From: Triglochin maritima
Lineage: Eukaryota > Streptophyta > Magnoliopsida > Alismatales > Juncaginaceae
DNA: 64,000 nucleotides
Assembly (NCBI GenBank): GCA_963682175.1
Contig: OY821787.1
Location: forward strand, 21,182,501 to 21,246,500
Reading direction: 5' to 3'
Below the pieces are notes generated by a model. It saw nothing but the letters and a program-made list of their open reading frames with translations. It was not told the DNA's origin and made no database searches. Position 1 is the stretch's first letter. Each line of letters starts with the position of its first letter. Below are positions 22,656 to 34,126 of the stretch, piece after piece. The position numbers and the translations under genes were made by a program.

Positions 22656-22753
22656 ATCTCCCCCAACGAATACGATTGAAGGGTTTCTTCAAAAAATTAC
22701 AAAGTAAACAAATTCATTTATTAACATATAAATTGTCTCACAAAACTGATATA
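22656..22753 (-). mobile_element. Remnant of degenerate CACTA between A1 and the Copia element
   Basis: This is a 98-bp AT-rich segment between the A1 duplication and the Copia LTR. By position it is the downstream continuation of the Ulp1-like exon at 28367-28460. There are no coding features, and the assignment rests only on the nesting model. Confidence 0.4.
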
Positions 22754-23717
22754 TGTTGCATTTTTTGCCTTAATTTATATTTTAATGATTTAGATAACCA
22801 AGTCTTAATCACAATCAAATGTAGAGTAACAAACATTATGCACAGAATATATATTGTATTGTGCTAACATATATAGGTGATCAAGACTCAAGGAAAAATG
22901 GAATGAAGTCAAGACATGTAATTAAGATAATTGAAGACATGTAATTTTACCTTTTATTTGAGTCTTATGAATCTATGTACACTTGAACATACAAGAGGTG
23001 TAACCTATTCACATACACACTAGGTTCCTTGTAGAAGTCACACACCAAATTTCACATCATCTGGACTTTAATAGATCACCCAAACTTAAGTCAAACTTCA
23101 CTCCAAGTAAACACTTGCCTGTCTCTGCAGAATGGTCGACCGAAACAAGTTTTCTGTTCGACGTTTCTACTAGTTAACGGTTTCTCCAATAGTGATTTTA
23201 GCTAGCTCTACTCGCCGACTGTTTTACCCATATTATCCAGATAACCGTTGTAGTTGTCATATCTAGAACGGTCGTACATGGCCACCTAAATTGTTTTTGG
23301 CCACCGGAATGATGCCTTGACGGTTGTCAACCGCATGCAAACAATTGTGTGCCCAAAAGTGACTGTTATTTTTGGTTGGACGAACTTCCTTGTTACGTTC
23401 GACCGCTAATCTTTTACCTGGCCAAAACCTTCAGAACGGTCGACCGTCCCCTAGATTTAGTTCGACCATTCACTTATGTTGTAGTTGTTTGGTTCGATCG
23501 TAGTTTAAGTTGGTTCGAACATTTCCTTATTTTCATGGAAACGGTCGACCGTTGATCCTGTGTCGGTCGACCAGATTAGGACAAATTTGCTGAACATAGT
23601 TTTCTATTTTGTGTATCTTGCACAAATCTCAATCAAATCTTCCCCAATAACTATACCACTTTAAGTAGAGATTAAGTGAATTGATTAGATTAATTGGTCC
23701 ATATACAATCCTACAAT

Positions 23718-23729
23718 TGGTATCATAGC
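23718..23729 (+). other. Copia primer-binding site, initiator tRNA-Met
   Basis: TGGTATCATAGC lies 2 bp after the 5' LTR. It differs by one base from the usual TGGTATCAGAGC. Confidence 0.85.
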
Positions 23730-23767
23730 GTAGGTGTTAAATTTCATCTACATAATCGTAGTTTAGC

Positions 23768-24599
23768 ATGGCATCGACATCTAATCATGTAGAGGATTTG
23801 TGGACTACTAGACCACCTTTGCTTAATGGGTCAAACTATGATTATTGGAAGAATAGAATGAAAACTGTCTTCATATTTACTAACCTTAAGTTATGGATCT
23901 TTCTCCAAAACCCTTACACAGCTCCTAAGGAAGAAGAGTTAACCACCTTTATCTAGGGATAAAATGAAGGAATATGAAATGAATTCTAACATTATCAATA
24001 TCCTGTATCATGGCTTGAATGAGGGTGAATACAATAGGATTAGATGTTGAAAAAGTTCATATGAGATTTGACATAGATTACAAATGCATCATGAGGGATA
24101 TAGTAAAACCAAAGAAACTAGAATTAGTCTCCTCATGCATAAATATGAAATTTTCACTATGCAACCCGGTGAGAACATAAGCCAGATGAACACTTGCTTC
24201 ACCTATATAAATAAGTCACTCAAAGTTCTTGGAACAAATGTCAGTGAAGTAGACGTGGTGAGAATGTTCCTCCGGTCACTCAACTATGAATGGGAGGAGG
24301 AGGTCACAACAATAGAAGAAGCACATGACATTTCCCAACTAAAGATTGAGGAATTTATTGGCAATCTCATGGCTTATGAATTTCAAATAAAGGACCGAAA
24401 GGAGAAAGAAGCCCCCAAGAAGAACCCATCATTGGCATTGCACGCAAAATCCGATGAACCAAGGAGGAGACAGGAGAATCAGGACATTGAAGTCCTTTCC
24501 AAAGACTTCTTCAAATTCCTCAAGAAAGAAAAGGAAGAGAAGAAAGAAAGAAGAGGAAGAAGAAGTGAGAAGATAAAAGGAGAACAAAAATGGGAGAAG
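23768..24599 (+). pseudogene. Copia gag, first part, broken
   Basis: From ATG 23768 the protein opens with the usual Copia gag start (RPPLLNGSNYDYWKNRM). It meets a stop at about 23954 and continues from 24084 with KYEIFTMQPGENISQM, LKVLGTNVSEVDVVRMFLRSL and the EEAHDISQLKIEEFIGNLMAYE block, the UBN2-type gag domain. It then becomes Lys/Glu-rich and runs into the LINE insertion around 24560-24620. There are several disabling changes, so no functional product is expected. The second half resumes at 25642. Confidence 0.85.
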
Positions 24600-25641
24600 C
24601 GAGAGGAGAGAAAAGGAGAAGAGCAAGAGAAAATATAACGTGGGAAATGGGCAAGAAATTCGGTTCTTCCAATATCCGTGGTGTGGCGAACCTTTTCAAT
24701 GTGAGAGTTGTGGAGCTCGTCTTCATCATGAATTGGGAGTGCCTTGGGATACCAAAGTGTCCTACTTCATTAGAGAGGGAAAATGGAACCTCCCACCCCC
24801 AAGATCAACGATAACGGAGGAAGTCCACTTGAAAATCACAAATACACGCATTCTTGGAGGTGTGGACCAGCCTATGCGCATAGAAGGGAAGGGGGAAACA
24901 TTAGGAATAAAGGAAGTGTGGAAGTGGGTGCTGAAACCGGGGAGGAAGGTCACTTGGGTGGATGTGGTTTGCCACAAACATGCCATTCCCAAACACGCTA
25001 TCACAGCTTGGCGTGCAATGAGGGGGCGCCTCTTAACAAAAAAACTTATGAATTTTAGAGGAGCAAAGTATGACCCGGTGTGTAGCCTTTGTGAGAGGGA
25101 GGAAGAGGACATGGACCATCTCTTCTAGAGGTGTTTGTATATTAGAGGGGTGTGGACATCACTACTCCTCCTCATGAAGCTGGGAACTAGGATTGCAAGA
25201 TCCCTCGAAGCTGAAGCCACACGCCTCTCACACGCGAGAGGAACCCAGATTGCCAAGGTGGTGCGAAGGTGGGCTCTTAGTGCCATGATTCATGAGTGCT
25301 GGCTGGAACAAAACCGACGGATTTTCGAGGGAGAGAAGAAAGAGCCAGGAGATATCGTGGTGGTAATCAAAGACATGATTGGGTGTCTTTGGGATAAAAT
25401 CAAGAAGCTTGCGGATAAAGATAGCGAGGAGCAGAATTTTCAGATCACGTGGTGCTAGGTTGGGGTATACTCGGACATGATTTTAACTACATAGTTTGAG
25501 TGATGCAATACTTGTAGTGTGTGTGGCTGGTTATGCATGTTGGCATGCCCGCGGTCTTCAAATTTTGTAACCTTGTTTCTTTCATTTAATAAATTTAGAG
25601 GCCAAGCCTCCCTTTTGCTTTGCAAAAAAAAATAAAATAAA
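24600..25641 (+). mobile_element. 5'-truncated LINE (L1-type) 3' end
   Basis: The frame from about 24610 (YNVGNGQEIRFF) through 25128, continued past a TAG to 25458, is the C-terminal part of a plant L1 ORF2. The zf-RVT domain is recognisable by VWKWVLKPGRKVTWVDVV, HAIPKHAITAWRAMRGRLLTK and the metal-binding CSLCEREEEDMDHLF...C, followed by the LEQNRRIFEGE block. A 3' UTR and an A-rich tail AAAAAAAAATAAAATAAAA (25624-25642) follow. The reverse transcriptase and endonuclease are missing through 5' truncation. The flanks are purine-rich, so the target duplication cannot be defined. Confidence 0.88.
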
Positions 25642-26342
25642 AGGTGGAAGAAGCTTATAAAGCAACATGGGATGATTCTTCATCATCAAGCTCCACGCAA
25701 AGTAGAAGAGAAGTTGTCCACATGTGCTTCATGGCCATAGAAGATGAACAAAGTGAGGTAACTTTTAACTCTTGTTCTACTAGATCTTATTCTAGTCAAA
25801 GAACAAGCTCTGATCCTGATTCATATACATTTAAAGAGCTTCTGAATGCATTTCACTAATTAGTTGCACAATATGAGATTATTTGTGATAAGAACCAAAA
25901 TACTAAAAACATTATAAATTATCTGCAATGCCAAATTGTAACTATCACAAATGAGAAAAATGAGGTGATTGCTGGACATGAAAAACATCAATTAGAACTT
26001 GCTAATCTTAAAGCAACACTCATTGATGTTGAACAACTAGATCTTTAGGCATGTAATGTCCAATAAAGAAAAGATCAAGAAAAGTGCACAAATGGAACTA
26101 AAATGCTTGACATGCTTCCAGGTAGTCAAAGACAATCTTTAGACAAACATGGTTTAGGTTATAATGCTCCACATGTTAAAAACCATGTAATTCATACTTC
26201 CTTAAATGGAAAGCATTTCTTTGTTAAACGTAGTTCCTCTAGTGTATGGGCTACAAAGACCAAGATGGTTTGGGTGCCAAAGACTAACATTCAAGGACCC
26301 AAAGTTGTTTCGGTAACTAAATCTGCACTTGTAGGTACTTAG
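25642..26342 (+). pseudogene. Copia gag, second part
   Basis: Gag resumes right after the LINE tail with EEAYKATWDDSSSSSS and VVHMCFMAIEDEQSEV, typical of SIRE-type gag. After a stop at 25857-25859 there is a coiled-coil-like stretch, then a frame at 26103-26342 with KMVWVPKTNIQGPKVV, the segment that normally precedes the protease. The protein ends here; the protease and all later domains are absent. Confidence 0.8.
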
Positions 26343-26886
26343 AAGATGGGAGATCAGTAGTGACCGATCAAAGCTTTCAAAGTTTTATATCAAGCCGGTT
26401 GCACTATCGAAAGAAGTTTGGAACAAAAACAAAATGAGGACTACTAAGTTGGGTAACATCTTTTAATCCACCTAAGCATAAAGAATTGGTTCCAATATGA
26501 TACTTGAATGATTAATTGACATATCACTTATTTCATACAATTGCATATCATTAAAGGAGAGAATAATTAAGGGGGAGAATTACACACATCCAAAGGGGAG
26601 AAAATTGAAATTATGCATATTGATAAAGGGAGCTTATTGAATATCATTATTATCAAGAGGGAGTAATGAATTGTAAGATTAAGGGGGTATAATTAATTAC
26701 AATATAAATTTCATATTCAAATTATTTAAAATTTGATTGATGTCAATGGGGGAGAAGAAACCTTGAAATTGAAATAATTGAACAAAAACTATGCAGATTC
26801 ATAAGGGGAGCATTATATATGCATAGTTTACATATTAAAATTTCAAGTATCAAGATATAGGTTACCATCATCAAAAAGGGGGAGAT
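26343..26886 (+). other. Copia 3' internal region and polypurine tract
   Basis: No gene. It contains many AAGGGGGAG-like purine blocks (26565-26900). The last, AAAAAGGGGGAGA at 26873-26885, directly precedes the 3' LTR and is the polypurine tract. Confidence 0.7.
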
Positions 26887-28366
26887 TGTTGCCTTTTTGG
26901 CCTTAATCTATGTTTTGATGATTTAACTAACCTAGTCTTAATCACAATCAAATGAAGAGTAACACACATTATGCACAGAATATATATTGTATTGTGCTAA
27001 CATATATAGGTGATCAAGACTCAAGGAAAAATGGAATGAAGTCAAGACATGTAATTAAGATAATTGAAGACATGTAATTTTACCTTTTATTTGAGTCTTA
27101 GGAATCTATGTACACTTGAGCATACAAGAGGTCTAACCTATTCACATACATAGTAGGTTCCTTGTAGAAGTCACACACCAAATTTCAAATCATCTGGACT
27201 TTAATAGATCACAACTTAGATAAAAAATCACTCAAACTAAACACTTGTCTGTCTCTGCAGAACGGTCGACCGAAATGAGATTTTTGTTCGACCGTTTCTA
27301 TCAGTTAACAATTTCTCCAATAGTGATTTTACCAAGCTCTACCGATCGACTGCCTTTGACCTTTGGGTCGAGCATTATATCTGTATTATCCGGATGACCA
27401 TTGTATTTGTCGTATTCTACAATGTCGTATATGTATTCTTCAAATGCCCTTAAATTGTAATTGGCCACCGGTCGAATGATGCCTTGATGGCGATCGATCT
27501 GATGTAGACAACTGTGTGCCCAAAAGTGACTATTATTTTCAGTCAAACGAACTTCCTTGTTGTGTTCGGCCGCTTATCTTTTACCTGGCCAAAACACTCA
27601 GAACGGTTGATCGTCCCTTAGATTTAGTTCAACCATTCACTTAAGTTGTAGCCATTTGGTTCGACTGTAGTTTAAGTTGGTTCAAACATTTCCTTATTTT
27701 CATGGAAATGGTCGACCATTGATCCCATGTCGGTCGACCGACTTAGGACAAATTTGCTGAAATTAGTTTTTTGTTTTGTGTATCTTGCACAAATCTCAAC
27801 CAAATCTTACCGAATGGCTATAACACTTTAAGAGATTATAAATAAAGGTTCACACACCTTATTTAAGACAACTCTCTCACTCCAAACTCACACATACATT
27901 TAAGAGAAACTCTCCCACTCCTGGAGTCCCAAATCATATATACTCCAAGCTTAACTTCCACACTTTAGTTCTAAAATCTTATCCTACACAAAGATAGAGT
28001 GTTGGTACTCTTGTTCCTTTGTTTTCCAAAGTTGTAAAGATTTTAGTGAAAGCCCAAAGCATCCCTCTAGGGCCGTGAGAGCAAGAAACCAAGCTCGACG
28101 ACGGTGTTCGCAAGGTTGCTCTGAAAAAGGTGTTATCTCCCTGCCAAGAACAGGGAGAGGATAGTATAGACGTAGGCAGAGCTCGTGGGATCGAGAGGAG
28201 CTTGCAAGAGAGGAAGTAGGACCCTGGTGGGGTGCCGAACCTCTATAAAATCGCTGAGTCTTCTTGTGGTTTACTTACTCTACTATTTTTAATTATCGTT
28301 TCTACTGCATATTAAGTAGAGATTAAGTAAATTGATTAGATTAATTAGGCCATAGACTATCCTACA

Positions 28367-29024
28367 ATATCACCCAACATAAGATATATCATAATTTTTC
28401 TCTCTTAAATCTCCCTCTTGCAATCCCAACTCAACAATTTCTTCCATATACCTCAGTATGTACTAACTGCATTCAACATTTACAACTTGTTTACGTTATA
28501 CATTTAAGATGTCATTTATATTCGTGAAACAACGAAATTAAAACATCATTCAACATTTCAACTTGTTTACGTTATACAATTAAGATGTCATGTATAATCG
28601 TGAAACGATGAAATTAGTGCAAAGTGTACTACATGTTATCAAAAGAAAAAATAATGAATCATCTTACCTTCATGGCTTGCTAAATTGATTGCTTCTTTTG
28701 AGTCCATTTTCTACCCATCATTTTTTAACATATCTATGGCTCTACCAAAATATGTAAAAGATTGAAAGATGATTCAAACATTTAATAACAACATGTTAAC
28801 ATAGAATTTGAAAGTAGTTATTCAAAATAACTTACAACGTAATAATTTGCTTCAGATCTTCCCTAGGTTTGTCTGATGCCAAAGGATCAAACCAGTATGT
28901 AGTATTAATATCCGGACATAGAAAACTAACATTCAATGATCACTAAAACTCATTCATGTTAAATCGCTTCATCAATTATTTAATACTAAAATTACAAGTA
29001 TTACAGAATATAAGGAAATACTTA
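28367..29024 (-). pseudogene. Ulp1-like (C48) C-terminal exons of a CACTA second protein
   Basis: Read on the minus strand from the right, 28910-28830 gives a TYWFDPLASDKPREDLKQII block, as found in Ulp1-like proteins carried by plant transposons. 28745-28680 holds a remnant ending in a splice-like ATGAAG|GTAAG. 28465-28370 gives YILRYMEEIVELG and runs to a stop. This is the order of a C48 cysteine peptidase domain, but the catalytic Cys region is lost and stops interrupt it. It fits as the end of the protein whose earlier parts are at 30506-31275 and 45824-46960. A separate CACTA copy is the alternative. Confidence 0.6.
28470..28623. repeat. 77-bp tandem duplication
   Basis: Two adjacent copies start CATTCAACATTT at 28470 and 28547. 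They share ACTTGTTTACGTTATACA and TTAAGATGTCATNTATA and differ at several bases. They lie in what should be intron of the Ulp1-like gene. Confidence 0.85.
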
Positions 29025-30437
29025 TGTAAGACCCGCTCTTCGGTACCTTCTTAAGTCTAATTCATCCTTATGCCCGAGTTTGTGTTTTCTTGATGAATGA
29101 TGTTAGTTGTGTGATTTTATGATTTGTTTTGGAAAAGCTTCCTTTCGAGGAAAAGTTTCCTTTTTGGGTGATTTAATGTGACTCGTGGGTGGATGTGACC
29201 CATCAGGCAGTTTTGCAATCAGTTGACTCAATCGGGTCGATCGGGTGCAATTCGTGTGTGGTTTGGCTTGGGCTTTGGGGGGGATTTTTGGGCTGAGGTG
29301 TGAAGGCTGGGTGATGTGGCTGCCAAGTCAGCAAGAGGAGATCTCTTGAGATTTGCATACATTTGAATTGCTAGCCATATGTTATGTTTTATTTTGGCCA
29401 TTATAGCATTAAACCTTCACCTTTTGTGTTTGTTTCCATGAAACACAAACACAACCCAGACCCCAGTCTTCCCCACACCCTTTACCTTTCCCTTCTCCAT
29501 GCCACCATCTCAGGCCACCACCACCTCCATCTCTGGCGAGCTATTGGCTAATCTCCGGCAGACTTTGAAGAAGCATCTAGTGGGCACCCTTGTGTGCAGC
29601 TTGGAGGAGGTTTTTGGTGGTTTTTTTCCGGCAAACTCAGGTCATATTCCGGAAAATCAGGTATGCTGCTATCCATTGATGAGTTTTATGGGAGAGGATG
29701 TTGGCTGGAGGGGCCGGCCAACAGCAGGTTGTTGCTGGTGCAATGGTTGCACCACCAACCGGATCCCTTCTAGCGCATGCTTGTTGCATGTGCTAGATGG
29801 GGGCTGGCTGTAGGCATCCAGAGGGACCGGAGCTGCGGTGAGGTCTGACCAGGGGTGATGAGCTTTCTTCTGGGCTGAGTTTTGGAGTGGACACGGATCT
29901 GGTTGGTGTGTGGCTGGTGCACACAAGATCTGACTAGGGTTGTGTTCAACTCTCTTGACTCTTTGTTTGGGTTGGCTAGCTGGTGCAGCCTTCTTGGATG
30001 GTGGCTTGGGTCAGGAGGGGGTGGCGATGGACCCTAGGGAGGCTAGGGAAGTGAGGGGTCTGGCTGGGGTTGCTCAGTTTGAGCTGGGTGCGTTAAAGTG
30101 GGCTAACCATGCATTTGGTGCACCTCTTGCATCATCTTGCTTGGTCGATGGACAGAGCAGCCTAGATGAATCCCTACTAACCTCCTCCAACTTCAGACCT
30201 CCTGAGAAGTATGCTCTAAGCACTTGGGTTGGATGGATCAGAGGCTCACGTGGCTGGATGTGAGTCGGGTGGCTTGGGTTAGCTCGTTGCTTGTAAGTTC
30301 ATGTTCTTGGTTTGATCATTTTTTTATATATACAAATTGTTGTGTTCCAGCAGCGATAATATATGTCTTTATGCTCTGATTTTATGTGTATTTCGTATTG
30401 CTGGAGTCACGCATGCATGTTTGAAAATAATCTAGCC
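29025..30437 (+). mobile_element. Truncated Gypsy (chromovirus-like) LTR
   Basis: It starts TGTAAGACCCGCTCTTCGG. This matches the minus-strand start TGTAAGACCCGATCTC of the LTR at 58501-60965, and both carry GGAAACTTTTCC-type short repeats behind it (29140-29165 here). The expected end GGATGTTACA is absent. The sequence stops at 30437, where a CACTA terminus begins. The open frames at 29499-29813 and 29940-30263 look like accidental LTR frames. There is a simple AT stretch near 30325. Confidence 0.65.
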
Positions 30438-30505
30438 CACTAGTGCAGAATAGGCTTTACTTGTCCCCCAATAGACGTCGGCTGTTATAATAGCCGACGT
30501 CTTTA
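30438..30505 (+). mobile_element. CACTA terminus with perfect hairpin
   Basis: CACTAGTGCAGAATAGGC at 30438 is a typical CACTA end. It is followed by a perfect inverted repeat AGACGTCGGCT (30473-30483) / AGCCGACGTCT (30492-30502) with an 8-bp loop. Directly to its right the minus-strand coding sequence of the second CACTA protein is cut off. Either this is the true end of an internally deleted CACTA, or a small CACTA fragment inserted later. The matching end was not found. Confidence 0.65.
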
Positions 30506-31275
30506 AGTGAACTTGGATGATTGTTATACACAATATTTCCATCACATGATTCATTGTGACATATAACTTTCTTTCGATGTCATTGTCAGTTGTGTCTCCT
30601 ACAATTTCTCTCTCCAAAACACTTTGAACCATAGAATCTTTGGGTCTATCTTTTATCAAAGTGTATAAGATTTTCCAATTCGTAGGCAATTCTTTCTCAT
30701 CAAACACGTTCTAATTTTCAGATCCTTTTGATGTTGGACGTTCAACCTTAAAAAAATATATTATTAGAACATTCCTACAAGAGTAATATATACAACAATT
30801 ATAGTGTTAATAGCTTATCCTTCTTTCTTATTTTCACCAAGGAACAAGGCCATTGCAATACCCATCCTTCTGCATCGCCAACCGTCTGAACTTCAGATTC
30901 AGGTACTGGCAAATGAGCTTCACCATCGATAGACTTAACCAAAGTCAATTTCACCATCCTTCTGCTTCACCATGATGCAACTGTAGTATGTATACCTTTC
31001 TATCTGCTACAAGACGACTATCCATATATTTCACGAAAACACCACATTCAACTACATCCTGTAAATACCCTCACAAAATTGTCACATGTACTTTAACACA
31101 ATATGAAGAACAAAATTAATTTAATTTAAATAAAAACATCATCTCGAACAAACCAAGTGAGTCTTGCTCCTGAAATGCTTCTACTTGTGTTTCCTAATTT
31201 CTACTTGGTTGACAGATTGCAATTGGGACATCAACCTCAGAATTCACACTCGACGCACTATGTGGTGTTGGTACA
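30506..31275 (-). pseudogene. CACTA second protein, middle part
   Basis: On the minus strand, 30970-30840 holds GEAHLPVPESEVQTVGDAEGWVLQWP, the conserved block found in the second protein of plant CACTA elements before the Ulp1 domain. After an intron-like gap, 30707-30505 holds LPTNWKILYTLIKDRP and ERKLYVTMNHVMEILCITII, also in family order. The gene is cut at 31275 by element B2 and resumes at 45824. It is cut at its downstream end by the CACTA terminus. Confidence 0.65.
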
Positions 31276-32385
31276 TGATTAGTAGCACATAATAAGACTC
31301 ATTCATGCTATATATCATTTATTTCACCCCATATTTGTGCTACTCGGGTATTTTTTTCATACATTTCAAGGATTAGGTAATAAAGAAGAAAAAGGAAACG
31401 GAAAGGACCTAAATGCAAGAAGAATGGACTAATTTGAAAATCTTCTATACCTGTTTGTATTGCATAAGGGCCAGATTGCATGTTAAGAATGACCTAGGTA
31501 ACAATCAGGAGGGACCTGATTGTAAATAAAATATGTTGGTTGTCAAAGTTCATAATCTCGTGAACCTAAGGAGTAATTCAACAATTTAAACCAAACGAGT
31601 TCGAACAATTGGCTTCGGGTGCACCCCACGTGCGTAATTGATTGACTTAAGCTTCTTGAGAAATTTTGGACCGATCTGACCTAAATGAGCCACCAATGGT
31701 GTATGAAAATATGCTACTGGAGGATCTGGTTCATCGGTTTGCGTACGAACATCTCCAGCGGGTCGAGTTGTCAGGTCAGAGCACTCCTGGACATCTGATC
31801 TGATTTTCAGTCATGCAATTGCGCCGAGATTAATCCAAACCTTCTAATCTTGTATAAATATACTTATAACCCCCTTCTTCTTCCTTTTTCTCCCCATTAG
31901 GGTAGGTTTTATTTCTTTCTTAGTAGTATGTTTTATTTCTTGCTTAGTAGTGTAGTGGAGGAGAAGAGAATCACCATTTTTTAATCTTTCTTTCTTAATC
32001 AAGTTTTAGTTTCATGTTCTTTTTGTTCTTGTCTTTCATTTGCTGTAATTTTTATTACATTGCTTTGGTTATATTTAGTTTACTTTACTTGTTGATGTGT
32101 TGTTTTTATTTTGTTCTTTTCTTTCTTATAGAAATGATTATTGGGTAATCAATCCCCGTTGAGGAGTGGAGAATGATGTGAAGTGTGAATGTTGTTAGAT
32201 TCGTGTGTGTTTAATCTTAATCTTTGAGCTTCAAATGTTTTCCATTACCATTTTCATGGGTTTCTCACTCTTGCCTGTGATGTATTAATGACCCTAATGG
32301 ATGCTTCGCACATACTTTGGTTAGTGGCCCACTTTAGTGTAGATGCACCCACTCACTCTTCATTTTTTTGTTGTCGATCGCTGGC
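31276..32385 (+). repeat. B2 5' LTR, 3' end deleted
   Basis: Aligns with 44301-45380 (CATTCATGCTATATATC, AAAGAAGAGAAAGG, GCAAGAAGAATGGAC, ACTCTTGCC). It lacks the last 400 bp or so and the primer site. The junction near 32350-32385 reads from CACTCACTCTTCATTTTTTT straight into leader sequence. Confidence 0.75.
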
Positions 32386-33077
32386 ATGAGGTACATGCAT
32401 TCTTCTCTTGTACATGCATTGTTAAAGCATGCATTAGTTAGAAAGGTGCATCGGGACAAGTGTGAGGTGAACATTTGTTTGGAGAGTGATTGCTAGATTT
32501 AAGACTCAAAACGCAACTATGGTGGACATGTCTCATACAAGATAAGGTGGGGGATTTCATCACCCCTTCCTTTGCCCAAAAAATCACACTAATTGAAGCC
32601 CGGATAAAAATCAAGTAGACATCGGTCGTAAGGACTTCAGGTGCACTTAGGAGATAATCTCATTCTAGACGTCATGGCCTGGACGTCGCTAATTTCTTAG
32701 TTGAATTGGGACTTTTGGGACCTCTGGGTCTCGTCTTTCTCATTCGGCTTTGTGTCCTACAGTCGAGGGAGGTGAGGAGTTCGGGAGTGTGGAGAGCCAC
32801 GGTTAGACATTGTCTAGCCTACGAACCTACAGTTAACCATAGGTTGGCTTGAGCCTATTTGCTAGTTTAGGCTTTTACCCGACCCCACTACCCACCCTAG
32901 TTCATCATGCTTCTTCTCTTCTCACCTAAGTCATCTTCTCCTCTACTTCTATCATTTAGTCTCCTTCCCTTTACACCTTCTATTAGTGTTTTAGGGTCGA
33001 GTTTAGGACCTTTATGCGAGCTTGATCTTGTGGTGGTGAGAGTATTTAATTTGAGAGTGTTATTGTCGAGATTGATG
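32386..33077 (+). other. B2 leader
   Basis: No gene. It is homologous to the A1 and A2 leaders (CTGGCATGAGGTAC, GTTTGGAGAGTGATTGCTAGATTTA). It contains the identical 20-bp GGTGGGGGATTTCATCACCC at 32546-32565. Confidence 0.7.
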
Positions 33078-33585
33078 ATTACATGGGCGATTATTCATTT
33101 TGTTGTTGGGACCAGGACTACACCCCCGGGTATGCCCAGCCCAAGCATCTTGGGGTGCCTCAGACAAACACCCAAGAGGGTTGGGACAATTTTAATTATG
33201 TAGCTGAGTAGTCTGTAGATTGAGGTGATATGACTGAGGCACCAACTACTAGACCATCATCTAGTTCTGTTGGATCATACGTCTGTAAACAAACTAAATC
33301 ATTACATGGATGAGGATTCGGTCAAAATTCATAATAACATGGGCCAGCTTGATTTTAAGTTGGCACAAGATTGTGCCCTATCTTTTTGTCCCATGACCCT
33401 TGAGCCATATGATCATAATGTAGTGCCTCTCAATGACCCATTTTTGGTGGAGCAGCAGCTCCCCAATACTCTTATTTTCATAAGACATGATGAGGGTATT
33501 GAGAGGTCCTTAGAGGATATCTTGGGTGAATGACCCACTTTGTCTTCACCTAGTGTGTTTGGTAAGCGTAACGAGGTTCTTGAGC
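33078..33585 (+). pseudogene. B2 gag-like protein, internally deleted
   Basis: From ATG 33078 the protein starts MGDYSFCCWDQD, like element D (MGDHPYHCWDQD). It runs with stops to a GSYV stretch. It then jumps over the whole zinc-knuckle and Pro-rich centre to NKLNHYMDEDSVKIHNNMGQ, CALSFCPMTLEP and the SLEDILGE segment (33278-33533). The frame is cut at 33590 by the A2 insertion. The GWRV module that should follow is missing even beyond A2, so it was lost before that insertion. Confidence 0.75.
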
Positions 33586-33959
33586 ACATTTGATTGACAT
33601 CATTTCATGCTCATATTTGTATCTTATATCCATTATCTTTCACCTAAGCAATGCTATGTTACGAGTTTTATGTTTAGTTTTCAGGAATAAATAGGTTTGA
33701 AGAGATGAAGCATAAAAGGACCCAAAAGCTGGGAAAAAGGACTGAATTGTGAGATCTAGGGACCAAGATGCAAGGAAGAAGGACCTGATTGCAAGACAGA
33801 AGGACCTAAGAGCAAAACAGAATACTCCACACCATCATGAGGAGTATTTTACCAATTGGATTCAGGTCGGAGCTCCAACAAACGGAGTAGATGCATCAAA
33901 GACCACCAAAAGCACAAAGAAAAGCCCAGAATAAAACTCGACTGGATCCGGACATTTTG

Positions 33960-33998
33960 GACCGCCAATTGGCGGTCTGGAACCGCCAATTGGCGGTC
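33960..33998. repeat. Twin palindromes in A2 first LTR
   Basis: GACCGCCAATTGGCGGTC (33960-33977) is perfect, and AACCGCCAATTGGCGGTC follows at 33981-33998. The middle LTR has only one copy (41168-41185), so the number of dyads changes by slippage or recombination in steps of 21 bp. Confidence 0.85.
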
Positions 33999-34075
33999 TG
34001 GATTAGTCCAGATCCGCCAAGATTTCTCCTGGACTTGTATTAATGTTCGTTTAGGCTATTTTTGGTGTTTGTTTA

Positions 34076-34126
34076 GTCCCACATCGGGGGATTGTCCCGG
34101 ATTAGCTTTTTCCATGGCTATAAATA
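34076..34126 (+). promoter_or_regulatory. USE-like element plus TATA box, A2 first LTR
   Basis: GTCCCACATCG (34076-34086), then 32 bp, then TATAAATA (34119-34126). Confidence 0.78.

Larger units (their letters stand above)
22754..28366 (+). mobile_element. Copia element with gag only, pol deleted
   Basis: The 5' LTR (22754-23715) and 3' LTR (26887-28366) both run TGTTGC...CCTACA. The 5' copy lacks about 480 bp between two TTAAG repeats. The flanking 5-mers are ATATA and ATATC (4 of 5). Inside are a tRNA-Met primer site, broken gag, an inserted LINE end and a polypurine tract. Protease, integrase, reverse transcriptase and RNase H are all missing, so it cannot move by itself. The gag style and the TGTTG(C)C...GGCC LTR start suggest the SIRE/Maximus group. 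Confidence 0.9.

Noticed and set aside
24429..24729. Minus-strand Phe/Leu/Ser-rich open frames
   Set aside because: They are mirror images of the Lys/Glu-rich gag and LINE junction; low complexity explains the open frame.
29499..30263. Plus-strand frames of 104 and 107 codons that might be a host gene
   Set aside because: They lie within a Gypsy LTR, overlap an antisense frame and have no recognisable domain or codon bias.
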